From: Chloroflexota bacterium
GTDB lineage: Bacteria; Chloroflexota; Anaerolineae; Caldilineales; Caldilineaceae
Reading direction: 5' to 3'
Assembly: GCA_003577005.1 (NCBI GenBank)
Contig: QEUW01000101.1
Span: forward strand, 1 to 19,649
DNA: 19,649 bases
Part shown: in pieces, positions 13,560-19,649 of the stretch
Layout: each line of letters opens with the position of its first letter
Numbering within the stretch: the stretch's first letter is position 1
The notes under the pieces: model-generated
What the model was told of the DNA's origin: nothing
Database searches by the model: none
What the model saw: the letters and a program-made list of their open reading frames with translations, nothing else
Made by a program: the position numbers and the translations under genes

Positions 13560-16472
13560 ATGACCACTATCCACGGCTTCACACTCGTTCGGGAACAAAA
13601 GATCCCCGAGCTCAACACCCTGGCGCGTATCTGGCGCCACGACAAGACGGGCGCCCAGCTGCTTTCCATGGAAAGCGACGACGAAAACAAATCCTTTGGC
13701 ATCACCTTCCGTACGCCACCCACCGATTCGACCGGCACCGCCCACATCATGGAACATGCCGTCCTCGCTGGCTCGCGCAAATACCGGCTCAAGGAACCCT
13801 TTATCCACCTGGTGAAAGGTTCGCTCAAGACCTTTCTCAACGCCATGACCTACCCCGACCGTACAGCTTATCCAGTGGCGAGTACGAACCTGCAAGATTT
13901 TTACAATCTGGTCGAGGTCTATTTAGACGCGGTCTTCTATCCGCTGATAACACGGCACCATCTTGACCAGGAGGGCTGGCACTATGAATTGGAGCGGCCC
14001 GATGCCCCCCTGGCCTTTCGAGGAGTTGTCTTCAATGAGATGAAGGGCGCTTATTCGTCGCCCGATGCCTTGCTCTATCGCTACAGCAAGCAGACGCTCT
14101 TCCCCGACACCGCCTATGGGTTTGATTCGGGCGGCGACCCGGCGCAGATTCCCGACCTGACCTACGAGCAGTTCAAGCGCTTCCACGAAACCTACTATCA
14201 TCCGTCCAACGCGCTCATCTATTTTTATGGCGATGACGACCCGGACGAGCGGTTGCGCATTCTCGACAATTATCTGCGCGACTTCGACCCCATTGCGGTC
14301 AACGGTGAAGTTGCGCTCCAGCCGCCGTTTGATGCGCCCCAACAGTTCACCTTCCCCTACGGTATAGACGCCGGTGACGATAGCCCCAAAAAGGCCATGG
14401 TCCAGGTCAACTGGCTGCTACCTGAAAACACCGACCAGGTGCTCTTGATGGGGCTCGATCTCATGTCCGATGCGCTGGTGGGCACCCAGGCTTCGCCGTT
14501 GCGCAAAGCGCTGGTCGATTCGGGTCTGGGCGACGATGTCACCGGCGGCGGGCTCGGAGCAGGTATGCGCCAGATGACCTTTGCGGTTGGGCTCAAGGGC
14601 ATCACACCCGACGACGCCGACAAGGTCGAAGAACTTATCTTTGCCACCCTCGAAAAGACAGCTACCGAAGGCATCGACCCGGACACCGTCGAGGCGGCGC
14701 TCAACAGCACCGAGTTTGCCCTGCGAGAAAACAACACCGGTTCCTTCCCGCGCGGGCTGAGCCTCCTGTTCCGTGCGCTCACGACCTGGACGTACGGCGG
14801 CGACCCGCTAGCGCCGCTAGCCTACGAAGGACTGTTGGCGGCGCTCAAACAGAATCTGGCCGCCGACCCCCAATACCTGCAAAAGCTGATCCGCACCCAC
14901 CTGCTGGAAAATCCGCACCGCACCACGGTGCTCCTGACACCCGACCCGGAGCACAACGCCCGGCTCGCTGCCGCCGAGCAGGAACGGCTGGCCAAAGCCC
15001 AGGCCAGCATGGACGAGGCCACGCGCCAGGCGATTGTGGCGAACACCGCCGAGCTAAAGCGGCTCCAGGAAGCGCCCGACGACCCTGCGGCGCTGGCTGC
15101 CTTGCCCTCGCTCAAGCTGAGCGACCTGGACAAGGAAGTCAAGACGATCCCCATTGAGGTCTTGCGGACGCCGGGGGGTGAAATCCTCTACCATGATCTC
15201 TTTACCAACGGCATCATCTATCTCGACTTGGGACTCAACCTGCGCACGCTGCCACAGGATCTGTTGCCCTACGTGGATCTCTTTGGTCGCTCGCTCACCG
15301 AAATGGGCACCGAGACCGAGGATTACGTCAAGCTCTCGCAGCGCATCGGTCGCAAGACGGGCGGCATCTACGCCACCACCATGCTCTCTGCCGTGCGCAA
15401 CCACAGTAGACCTAGTGCCTGGTTTCTTGTGCGCGGTAAGGCAACCACTGCCCAGGCGCAGGAGCTGCTCGACATTCTGCACGATGTGCTGCTCACCGTC
15501 AAGCTGGATAACCCAGAACGATTCCGCCAGATCGTCCACAAAGTGCGCTCGCGCAGCGAAGCCAGCCTGATCCCTGGGGGCAGCGCCTATGTAGCCAGTC
15601 GTCTGCGCGCCGCCTTCAACCAGGCTGACTGGGCGGATGAGCAGATCGGCGGCATTAGCTATCTTTTCTTTCTGCGCCAGTTGGAGAAACAGATCGACCA
15701 GGATTGGCCCTCGGTACTGGCGAACCTGGAGGCGGTGCGCCGCCACCTGCTCAACCGCCAGAGTCTGCTCGCCAATGTCACGCTGGATACTGACAATTGG
15801 GCTGCGTTCGAGCCACAATTGCAGGATTTTCTGGCGGGTTTGCCGGCAGCAGAAGTAACGACACTCGGCTGGTCGCCCAGCTTTGCTACGGCGAACGAGG
15901 GCCTGACGATCCCGGCGCAGGTCAATTATGTGGGGAAAGGCGCCAATCTCTACGATTTTGGCTATCGCTATCACGGTTCCATCAGCGTGATCACCAACTT
16001 CATCCGCACCGGTTGGCTGTGGGATAAGGTGCGGATGCAAGGGGGGGCGTACGGTGCTGGCGCCAGCTTTAGCAAACAGTCGGGCGTGTGGACCTTCACC
16101 TCGTATCGCGACCCGAATCTGCTCAACACGCTAGCCGTCTACGACCAGACCGCCAATGTGCTGCGCACCGTTGAGCTGAGCGATGACGAATTGACCAAGA
16201 GCATCATCGGCGCCATCGGCGCAATGGACGCCTATCAACTACCTGACGCCAAGGGTTGGACCTCTATGGTGCGCTATCTATTAGGCGAAACAGACGCCAG
16301 CCGCCAACAGACACGTGATGAAGTTCTGGGCACGACCGTGCAGGACTTCCGCCGCTTTGCCGATGTTTTGGCAGAGGTGAGCACACATGGGCGTATCGTC
16401 GTGATGGGCTCCCCAACGGCCATCGACACGGCGAATGGTGATGGGTGGTTGCAGGTGCAAAAGGTTCTCTAA
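13560..16472 (+). CDS. M16C zinc metallopeptidase, presequence protease (PreP/CymA)-like
   Basis: A 970-residue oligopeptidase of the pitrilysin/insulinase superfamily, M16C type, which forms a closed chamber and degrades short unfolded peptides. The inverted zinc motif HIMEH is at 62-66 (His62, Glu65, His66) and the distal zinc ligand is Glu160 in VVFNEMKGAYSSPD. Other M16C marks are ENKSFGITFRTPP (42-54), LAGSRKYRLKEPF (69-81), TFLNAMTYPDRTAYPVAS (91-108) and YYHPSNALIYFYGD. The second, inactive M16 half follows a helical linker around 480-510. Length matches the family (about 970-1000). No signal peptide, so cytosolic. GAGGAG at 13549-13554 lies 5 nt before the ATG. First gene of a plus-strand run with 21-nt and 1-nt gaps behind it. 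It probably recycles peptides; the surrounding proteases make that role credible but not proven. Confidence 0.95.
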   Translation: MTTIHGFTLVREQKIPELNTLARIWRHDKTGAQLLSMESDDENKSFGITFRTPPTDSTGTAHIMEHAVLAGSRKYRLKEPFIHLVKGSLKTFLNAMTYPDRTAYPVASTNLQDFYNLVEVYLDAVFYPLITRHHLDQEGWHYELERPDAPLAFRGVVFNEMKGAYSSPDALLYRYSKQTLFPDTAYGFDSGGDPAQIPDLTYEQFKRFHETYYHPSNALIYFYGDDDPDERLRILDNYLRDFDPIAVNGEVALQPPFDAPQQFTFPYGIDAGDDSPKKAMVQVNWLLPENTDQVLLMGLDLMSDALVGTQASPLRKALVDSGLGDDVTGGGLGAGMRQMTFAVGLKGITPDDADKVEELIFATLEKTATEGIDPDTVEAALNSTEFALRENNTGSFPRGLSLLFRALTTWTYGGDPLAPLAYEGLLAALKQNLAADPQYLQKLIRTHLLENPHRTTVLLTPDPEHNARLAAAEQERLAKAQASMDEATRQAIVANTAELKRLQEAPDDPAALAALPSLKLSDLDKEVKTIPIEVLRTPGGEILYHDLFTNGIIYLDLGLNLRTLPQDLLPYVDLFGRSLTEMGTETEDYVKLSQRIGRKTGGIYATTMLSAVRNHSRPSAWFLVRGKATTAQAQELLDILHDVLLTVKLDNPERFRQIVHKVRSRSEASLIPGGSAYVASRLRAAFNQADWADEQIGGISYLFFLRQLEKQIDQDWPSVLANLEAVRRHLLNRQSLLANVTLDTDNWAAFEPQLQDFLAGLPAAEVTTLGWSPSFATANEGLTIPAQVNYVGKGANLYDFGYRYHGSISVITNFIRTGWLWDKVRMQGGAYGAGASFSKQSGVWTFTSYRDPNLLNTLAVYDQTANVLRTVELSDDELTKSIIGAIGAMDAYQLPDAKGWTSMVRYLLGETDASRQQTRDEVLGTTVQDFRRFADVLAEVSTHGRIVVMGSPTAIDTANGDGWLQVQKVL

Positions 16473-16493
16473 CACTCTCAGCTACAACAGGCC

Positions 16494-17537
16494 ATGACAG
16501 AGTTCAAGCAAGATTACGACAGTCCGTGGAAAGAAACCCTGGAAGCCTACTTTCAAGAGTTTATGTTTTTCTTCTTCCCAGAGATTGCCGGGGATATTGA
16601 GTGGCAGCGCGGTTACGAGTTCCTGGACACGGAGTTACAACAGATCGTACGCGACGCCGAACTTGGGCGCCGCTACGCCGATAAACTTGTCAGGGTCTGG
16701 CGTAAGAACGGCGTTGAGCAGTGGGTTCTGATTCACATCGAGGTGCAGAGCCAACCTGAAGATGAGTTTAGCCAGCGGATGTATGTGTACAACTACCGTT
16801 TCTTTGACCGCTTTAACCGGCTGGTGGCGAGTCTGGCCATCCTGGCCGATGCACGCGCCAGTTGGCGGCCGAATGAATTTGGATACACCTTGTGGGGATG
16901 CAGCATCGCCTTTCGTTTTCCAATCGTGAAACTCTTGGATTATACTGAACGGTGGGCTGAGCTTGAAGCGAGTGACAACCCCTTTGCAATCGTAGTCATG
17001 GCGCACTTGAAGGCACTAGAAACCCGTGGTAATGCTGCAGAGCGTCAACTGTGGAAACTGACAATCACGCGCCGGCTGTATGAACATGGCTATGGTCGGC
17101 AGGATGTTATCAATCTCTTTCACTTTATCGATTGGGTTATGCAACTTCCAGCAGAGTTAGAACGGGGATTTTGGCAGGTGATTCGTAAGCTTGAGGAGGA
17201 ACGACAAGTGCGTTACATTTCCAGCGTCGAACGCATGGCGATCCAGCAGGGACTTGAACAGGGACTTGAACAGGGACTTGAACAGGGACTTGAACAGGGG
17301 CTCCAGCAAGGGCTTCAGCAAGGGCTTCAGCAGGGCGCTCACCGCCAACTCTTGCGGATCCTGGAACATCGATTTGGGCCGGTGCAGGAGGGGCTACAAG
17401 TTACACTAGCATCGTTGCCAGTCGAGCAACTGGAGCAACTTGTCGATGTTGCGCTTACTGTTTCGTCCATAGATGCATTCGCACTGGCTGTGGAAACCGG
17501 CACACAACCCGAGGAAGATCACGAGGACCCTGTATGA
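16494..17537 (+). CDS. Rpn-family PD-(D/E)XK protein with QGLE/QGLQ repeats and DUF4351 tail
   Basis: A 347-residue protein of the Rpn / PDDEXK-transposase-like family. The N-terminal nuclease-like domain (about 8-130) has ADKLVRVWRKNG at 62-73 and VLIHIEVQSQ at 78-87, giving the D-(x)n-ExQ pattern (Asp63, Glu83, Gln85). A helical middle leads to a tandem repeat of seven QGLE/QGLQ tetrapeptides at 252-279, then a DUF4351-like C-terminal segment (about 283-330, RQLLRILEHRFGPV..LASLPVEQLEQLVDVAL) and an acidic tail. Related E. coli RpnA-D promote RecA-independent recombination and cut DNA; activity here is inferred. Such genes are multicopy in Chloroflexota and cyanobacteria. The ribosome site is weak; the gene starts 21 nt after the M16C stop and ends 1 nt before the nitrilase start, so co-transcription is likely. 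Confidence 0.9.
   Translation: MTEFKQDYDSPWKETLEAYFQEFMFFFFPEIAGDIEWQRGYEFLDTELQQIVRDAELGRRYADKLVRVWRKNGVEQWVLIHIEVQSQPEDEFSQRMYVYNYRFFDRFNRLVASLAILADARASWRPNEFGYTLWGCSIAFRFPIVKLLDYTERWAELEASDNPFAIVVMAHLKALETRGNAAERQLWKLTITRRLYEHGYGRQDVINLFHFIDWVMQLPAELERGFWQVIRKLEEERQVRYISSVERMAIQQGLEQGLEQGLEQGLEQGLQQGLQQGLQQGAHRQLLRILEHRFGPVQEGLQVTLASLPVEQLEQLVDVALTVSSIDAFALAVETGTQPEEDHEDPV
17247..17330 (+). repeat. In-frame 12-bp tandem repeat, seven units
   Basis: Four identical copies of cagggacttgaa (17247-17294) are followed by one intermediate unit (17295-17306) and two copies of caagggcttcag (17307-17330). Each unit encodes QGLE or QGLQ, so changes in copy number by replication slippage would keep the reading frame and alter only linker length. 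Confidence 0.95.
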
Positions 17538-17538
17538 G

Positions 17539-18429
17539 ATGAACAACGGTGCGATGTTGACTGTCGCCGCGGCACAGTACGGCGTAGAGTTTCTCGAAAG
17601 TTGGCAACACTATGCCGACAAGGTAGGGTATCTGGTAGAGGAAGCCGCGGCGCAGGGCGCCCAGTTGCTTGTCTTCCCCGAATATGCCTGTCTCGAACTG
17701 GCTTCCCTCTTTCCCGCTGAAGTCTATACAAACCTCCACAAACAGTTGGTGGCGATGCAAGAGTTGCTGCCCAACTTCCTCCATTTGCACCGCACGCTGG
17801 CGCAACGCTATGGCGTTTACCTGGTCGCCGGCACTTTTCCGGTGCAACTCGATGATGGCAGCTATTGCAACCGCGCCTATTTCTGTAGCCCCGACGGCGC
17901 CTGTGATTTTCAAGATAAGTTGATGATGACCCGTTTCGAGAGCGAACTATGGCACATCAGCCCCGGCGACAAGGTTACGCTCTTCCCGACACCGTGGGGA
18001 CCGGTGGGCATCAGTATCTGCTACGACAACGAGTTTCCCCTGATCGCCCGTCGCCAGGTGGAACAGGGCGCGCAGGTTATTCTCGCCCCTAGTTGCACCG
18101 ATACATTGGCCGGCTACCACCGTGTCCGCATTGGCTGCCAGGCGCGTGCCCTGGAGAATCAGTGTTATGTGGTCATGGCGCCAGTGGTGGGGAAGGTGGA
18201 TTGGTCGGCGGCGATGGATATCCATGTTGGCGCCGCCGGCATCTTCACCCCGGTCGATGTTGGCTTCCCTAGCGACGGCGTGCTTATCCAAGGGGAAATG
18301 AACCATGCCCAGTGGGTCATCACCGAATTGGATCTGGCGCTTCTCTCAGAAGTCCGCCAGAACGGCCAGGTGCTCAACCATCGCGATTGGGAGAAGCAGC
18401 CTGGTCTGCGGAAGGCTGTCCTCGCTTGA
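17539..18429 (+). CDS. Nitrilase-superfamily carbon-nitrogen hydrolase
   Basis: A 296-residue C-N hydrolase expected to cleave an amide (or nitrile) bond in the cytosol. The Glu-Lys-Cys triad is complete: Glu48 in LVFPEYA, Lys127 in DFQDKLMMTRFE and Cys161 in GISICYDNEFP. The strings TLAGYHRVRIGCQARALENQCYV and the EFPLIARR element resemble the Rim1-like/omega-amidase side of the superfamily, but the substrate cannot be read from sequence. A longer frame starts at 17473 inside the preceding gene; ATG at 17539 is preferred because it lies 1 nt after the Rpn stop (17537), has GAGG at 17523-17526, and leaves the normal N-terminus (LTVAAAQYG). The spacing suggests translational coupling. It is the last gene of the run before the 26-bp palindrome. 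Confidence 0.92.
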   Translation: MNNGAMLTVAAAQYGVEFLESWQHYADKVGYLVEEAAAQGAQLLVFPEYACLELASLFPAEVYTNLHKQLVAMQELLPNFLHLHRTLAQRYGVYLVAGTFPVQLDDGSYCNRAYFCSPDGACDFQDKLMMTRFESELWHISPGDKVTLFPTPWGPVGISICYDNEFPLIARRQVEQGAQVILAPSCTDTLAGYHRVRIGCQARALENQCYVVMAPVVGKVDWSAAMDIHVGAAGIFTPVDVGFPSDGVLIQGEMNHAQWVITELDLALLSEVRQNGQVLNHRDWEKQPGLRKAVLA

Positions 18430-18443
18430 GATGTAAAATAGCA

Positions 18444-18527
18444 GTTCACAGAGGACACGGAGGAGGCACTGAGAACACAGAGATTTTTCTCAGTGAACTC
18501 TGTGCCTCCTCCGTGTCCTCTGTGAAC
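18444..18527. terminator. Large palindrome with perfect 26-bp arms between convergent genes
   Basis: Arms 18444-18469 (begins gttcacagaggacacgg) and 18502-18527 are exact reverse complements. Inside, cactgagaa (18467-18475) also pairs with ttctcagtg (18487-18495), and cacagag (18476-18482) with ctctgtg (18498-18504), so alternative folds compete. The element starts 15 nt after the nitrilase stop and ends 14 nt before the 3' end of the minus-strand regulator. ctttttg follows on the right. It serves well as a bidirectional terminator and looks like a copy of a dispersed repeat. Confidence 0.75.
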
Positions 18528-18540
18528 CACCTTTTTGCTG

Positions 18541-19161
18541 TTATAGATAGATTAACCCAGCGCGGGTCGCCCGCACTACGGCTTCGGTCCGGCTTTGTGC
18601 GCCTAGTTTGCCAAGGATGGCGTTGACGTGGAATTTGACTGTGTGCTCGCTGATCCCTAACCGGCGGGCGATTTCTTTGTTGGCGAGCCCCTCGGCAAGC
18701 CCATATAATACCTCGAACTCGCGCGGGGTCAGCGGTTCAACTTGCGCTTCGACCAGGCGCGAGGGGAAGCTGGCAGTCAGACCGCCAGCCAGCGCAGGAT
18801 CGACCACCCATAGCCCTTGTGCGACGGCGACCAGCCCAGCGATCAGCGTCGCGCTGTCGGTGTCGCGCGGTAAGAGCCCGCGTACACCAGCCGCCCAGAC
18901 GGCAGCCACGGCTTCCTCATCCGCCACCAGCGCCACGATGGGCGGCAGCTCTTCGGCTAGATCGGCCAGTAGCTCTACCGTTACGCCCGGGTCCCACCCT
19001 AGATCCCATAAGATGAGAGCCGGTTGGTACGTCTGGCTGCTCGCCAAAAGTTCCCGATCAGGAGCCGCCTGGCCCACGGTCTCCACCTGGGGTTGGGTTG
19101 CCAGTAGCGCAACCAGGCCGGCGCGTGCCAGGGGGTCAGGGGCAGTGACAAATACACGCAT
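18541..19161 (-). CDS. LuxR/NarL-type response regulator with atypical receiver
   Basis: A 206-residue two-domain transcription regulator. Residues 1-118 form a receiver-like domain: Asp9 is the only acidic residue at the usual acidic pair (APDP), Asp53 sits at the phosphoacceptor position (LILWDLGWDPG), the Thr/Ser switch position is not kept (76-80 read VALVA), and the conserved Lys is Arg99 (GLLPRDTD). Residues 143-205 are a standard LuxR helix-turn-helix (LTPREFEVLYGLAEGLANKEIARRLGISEHTVKFHVNAI, split at family-typical positions). No histidine kinase gene lies in the window, so this is an orphan here. No clear Shine-Dalgarno precedes the ATG; a leaderless start is possible. Phosphorylation control is doubtful from the residues; DNA binding is secure by family. 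Confidence 0.92.
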   Translation of the reverse strand: MRVFVTAPDPLARAGLVALLATQPQVETVGQAAPDRELLASSQTYQPALILWDLGWDPGVTVELLADLAEELPPIVALVADEEAVAAVWAAGVRGLLPRDTDSATLIAGLVAVAQGLWVVDPALAGGLTASFPSRLVEAQVEPLTPREFEVLYGLAEGLANKEIARRLGISEHTVKFHVNAILGKLGAQSRTEAVVRATRAGLIYL

Positions 19162-19456
19162 AGCGTGCAGTATTGTCTATTTCAGAAAGGGCGTCAGTTG
19201 GTAGTGCTCCAGTCGGAATGTCACATTTTGGCTCGCCAACTCACCTCTCCTGTGAGGGTAGAAGGCTAGCTGTAGTATCAGCGAGCAGATGGGCAACTGA
19301 ACCACGACCGCCCACAAGTCCAGGATATCGTTCGGTCATTAGACCAGGGAAAAAACTGAACAGTTGCCTGATGCCAATGAATCCTATTTCCACTATGATG
19401 GAGTTGGCTCTGCTCGCTCATGTAAGTTCGCGCAGGGAGTTGAATACCAATCAAAT

Positions 19457-19503
19457 GTAGCGATTTCCGTTGTTCATCGGTGATAAGCAACAGAAATCGC
19501 TAC
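19457..19503. repeat. 16-bp inverted repeat with one mismatch
   Basis: gtagcgatttccgttg (19457-19472) pairs with caacagaaatcgctac (19488-19503) at 15 of 16 positions around a 15-nt loop. It lies about 300 nt from the nearest called gene, so it is not an obvious terminator for it; it may end a gene lying beyond the window or be an element terminus. Confidence 0.6.
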
Positions 19504-19546
19504 AGGTCTGTTAGTACTACAACCGCACTTAGCCGGAACCCGGGTA

Positions 19547-19562
19547 AAGACCTCCGCGCCCA
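19547..19562. repeat. Inverted copy of the 16-nt string at 12110-12125
   Basis: aagacctccgcgccca is the exact reverse complement of 12110-12125. The surrounding sequence does not align obviously by eye beyond a shared cgtcaaa some 25-30 nt away. Confidence 0.4.
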
Positions 19563-19649
19563 GATTCTCTCGAAAAAGTCAAGCGTCAAATGGCATGAAG
19601 ATCAGGATTCCAGTCGGATTGACGGGAAAAGAGCATCCAAGCCCAGGTC

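Larger units (their letters stand above)
19162..19649. other. Gene-free right end of the window
   Basis: No frame has convincing protein composition plus a ribosome site. The region upstream of the response regulator (19162-19260) should hold its promoter, but I found only weak hexamers. A 16-bp imperfect hairpin lies at 19457-19503, and the 16-nt string shared with 12110-12125 lies at 19547-19562. An ATG at 19594 opens a frame to the window end, too short to judge; a minus-strand gene could end near the right edge. Confidence 0.5.

Noticed and set aside
15054..16040. 328-codon minus-strand frame opposite the M16C peptidase
   Set aside because: Antisense to a well-conserved protein; composition is Arg/Gln/His-rich as expected for a shadow frame, without a start signal.
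17247..17330. Tandem repeats considered as a CRISPR-like array
   Set aside because: Units are 12 bp, directly abutting without spacers, in frame and encode QGLE/QGLQ; this is a coding minisatellite.
19173..19460. 95-codon plus-strand frame in the right-hand gene-free region
   Set aside because: No Shine-Dalgarno, starts in the promoter region of the divergent regulator, and the composition is not protein-like.
1..19649. tRNA or rRNA genes
   Set aside because: No stretch showed a convincing cloverleaf with T-loop (GGTTCGANTCC) in register, and nothing resembles rRNA; isolated GGTTCG-like strings occur only inside genes.
1..19649. A defence island or phage-like system built on the Uma2 and Rpn proteins
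   Set aside because: The two nuclease-like genes lie in separate units among housekeeping and peptidase genes, with no integrase, methyltransferase, helicase or other defence partner in the window.

Overview
The window reads like a chromosomal stretch of a moderately GC-rich Chloroflexota bacterium (Caldilineae/Anaerolineae-like). The clues are Uma2 and Rpn/DUF4351-type PD-(D/E)XK proteins beside housekeeping genes, a Thr/Pro-rich secreted protease, two secreted proteases ending in a short LP-(hydrophobic) tail that I associate with this phylum, a GlnRS carrying a YqeY-type C-terminal extension, and palindromic intergenic repeats. This assignment is inference; no rRNA or other marker gene is present.

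Layout. 1-6105, plus strand: the 3' part of a metzincin-like secreted metalloprotease with CARDB, Ig-like and His-rich segments; a gene-poor, AT-richer 0.7 kb; then a complete secreted subtilase of plant-like (cucumisin-type) architecture. 6160-6210: a perfect 20-bp hairpin between convergent genes. 6224-9930, minus strand: a Uma2-family protein and glnS with a 3-nt gap, then a small lipoprotein, read from a good promoter near 9960. 10072-11719, minus strand: a tandem pair of cytosolic trypsin-like (HtrA-type) proteases, one with and one without a PDZ domain, separated by an inverted repeat. 11720-12194: gene-free, with hairpins. 12195-13391: a divergent pair, methylglyoxal synthase (mgsA, minus) and a degenerate purine-nucleoside/MTA phosphorylase-like protein (plus). 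13560-18429, plus strand: a likely operon of M16C (PreP-like) peptidase, Rpn/DUF4351 protein with a 12-bp tandem repeat, and a nitrilase-superfamily amidase, closed by a large palindrome shared with the convergent LuxR-type response regulator (18541-19161). 19162-19649: no gene seen, but inverted repeats.

The unifying theme is proteolysis: two secreted proteases (metallo, subtilisin), two HtrA-like serine proteases and one oligopeptidase, consistent with an organism that degrades protein outside the cell and recycles peptides inside. I do not see a defence island, CRISPR array, prophage or intact insertion sequence. The points most worth following are the shared C-terminal tails of the two secreted proteases, the phosphorylase fold stripped of its active-site signatures, the tight Uma2-glnS coupling, the repeat-length-variable Rpn gene, and the family of palindromic intergenic elements.
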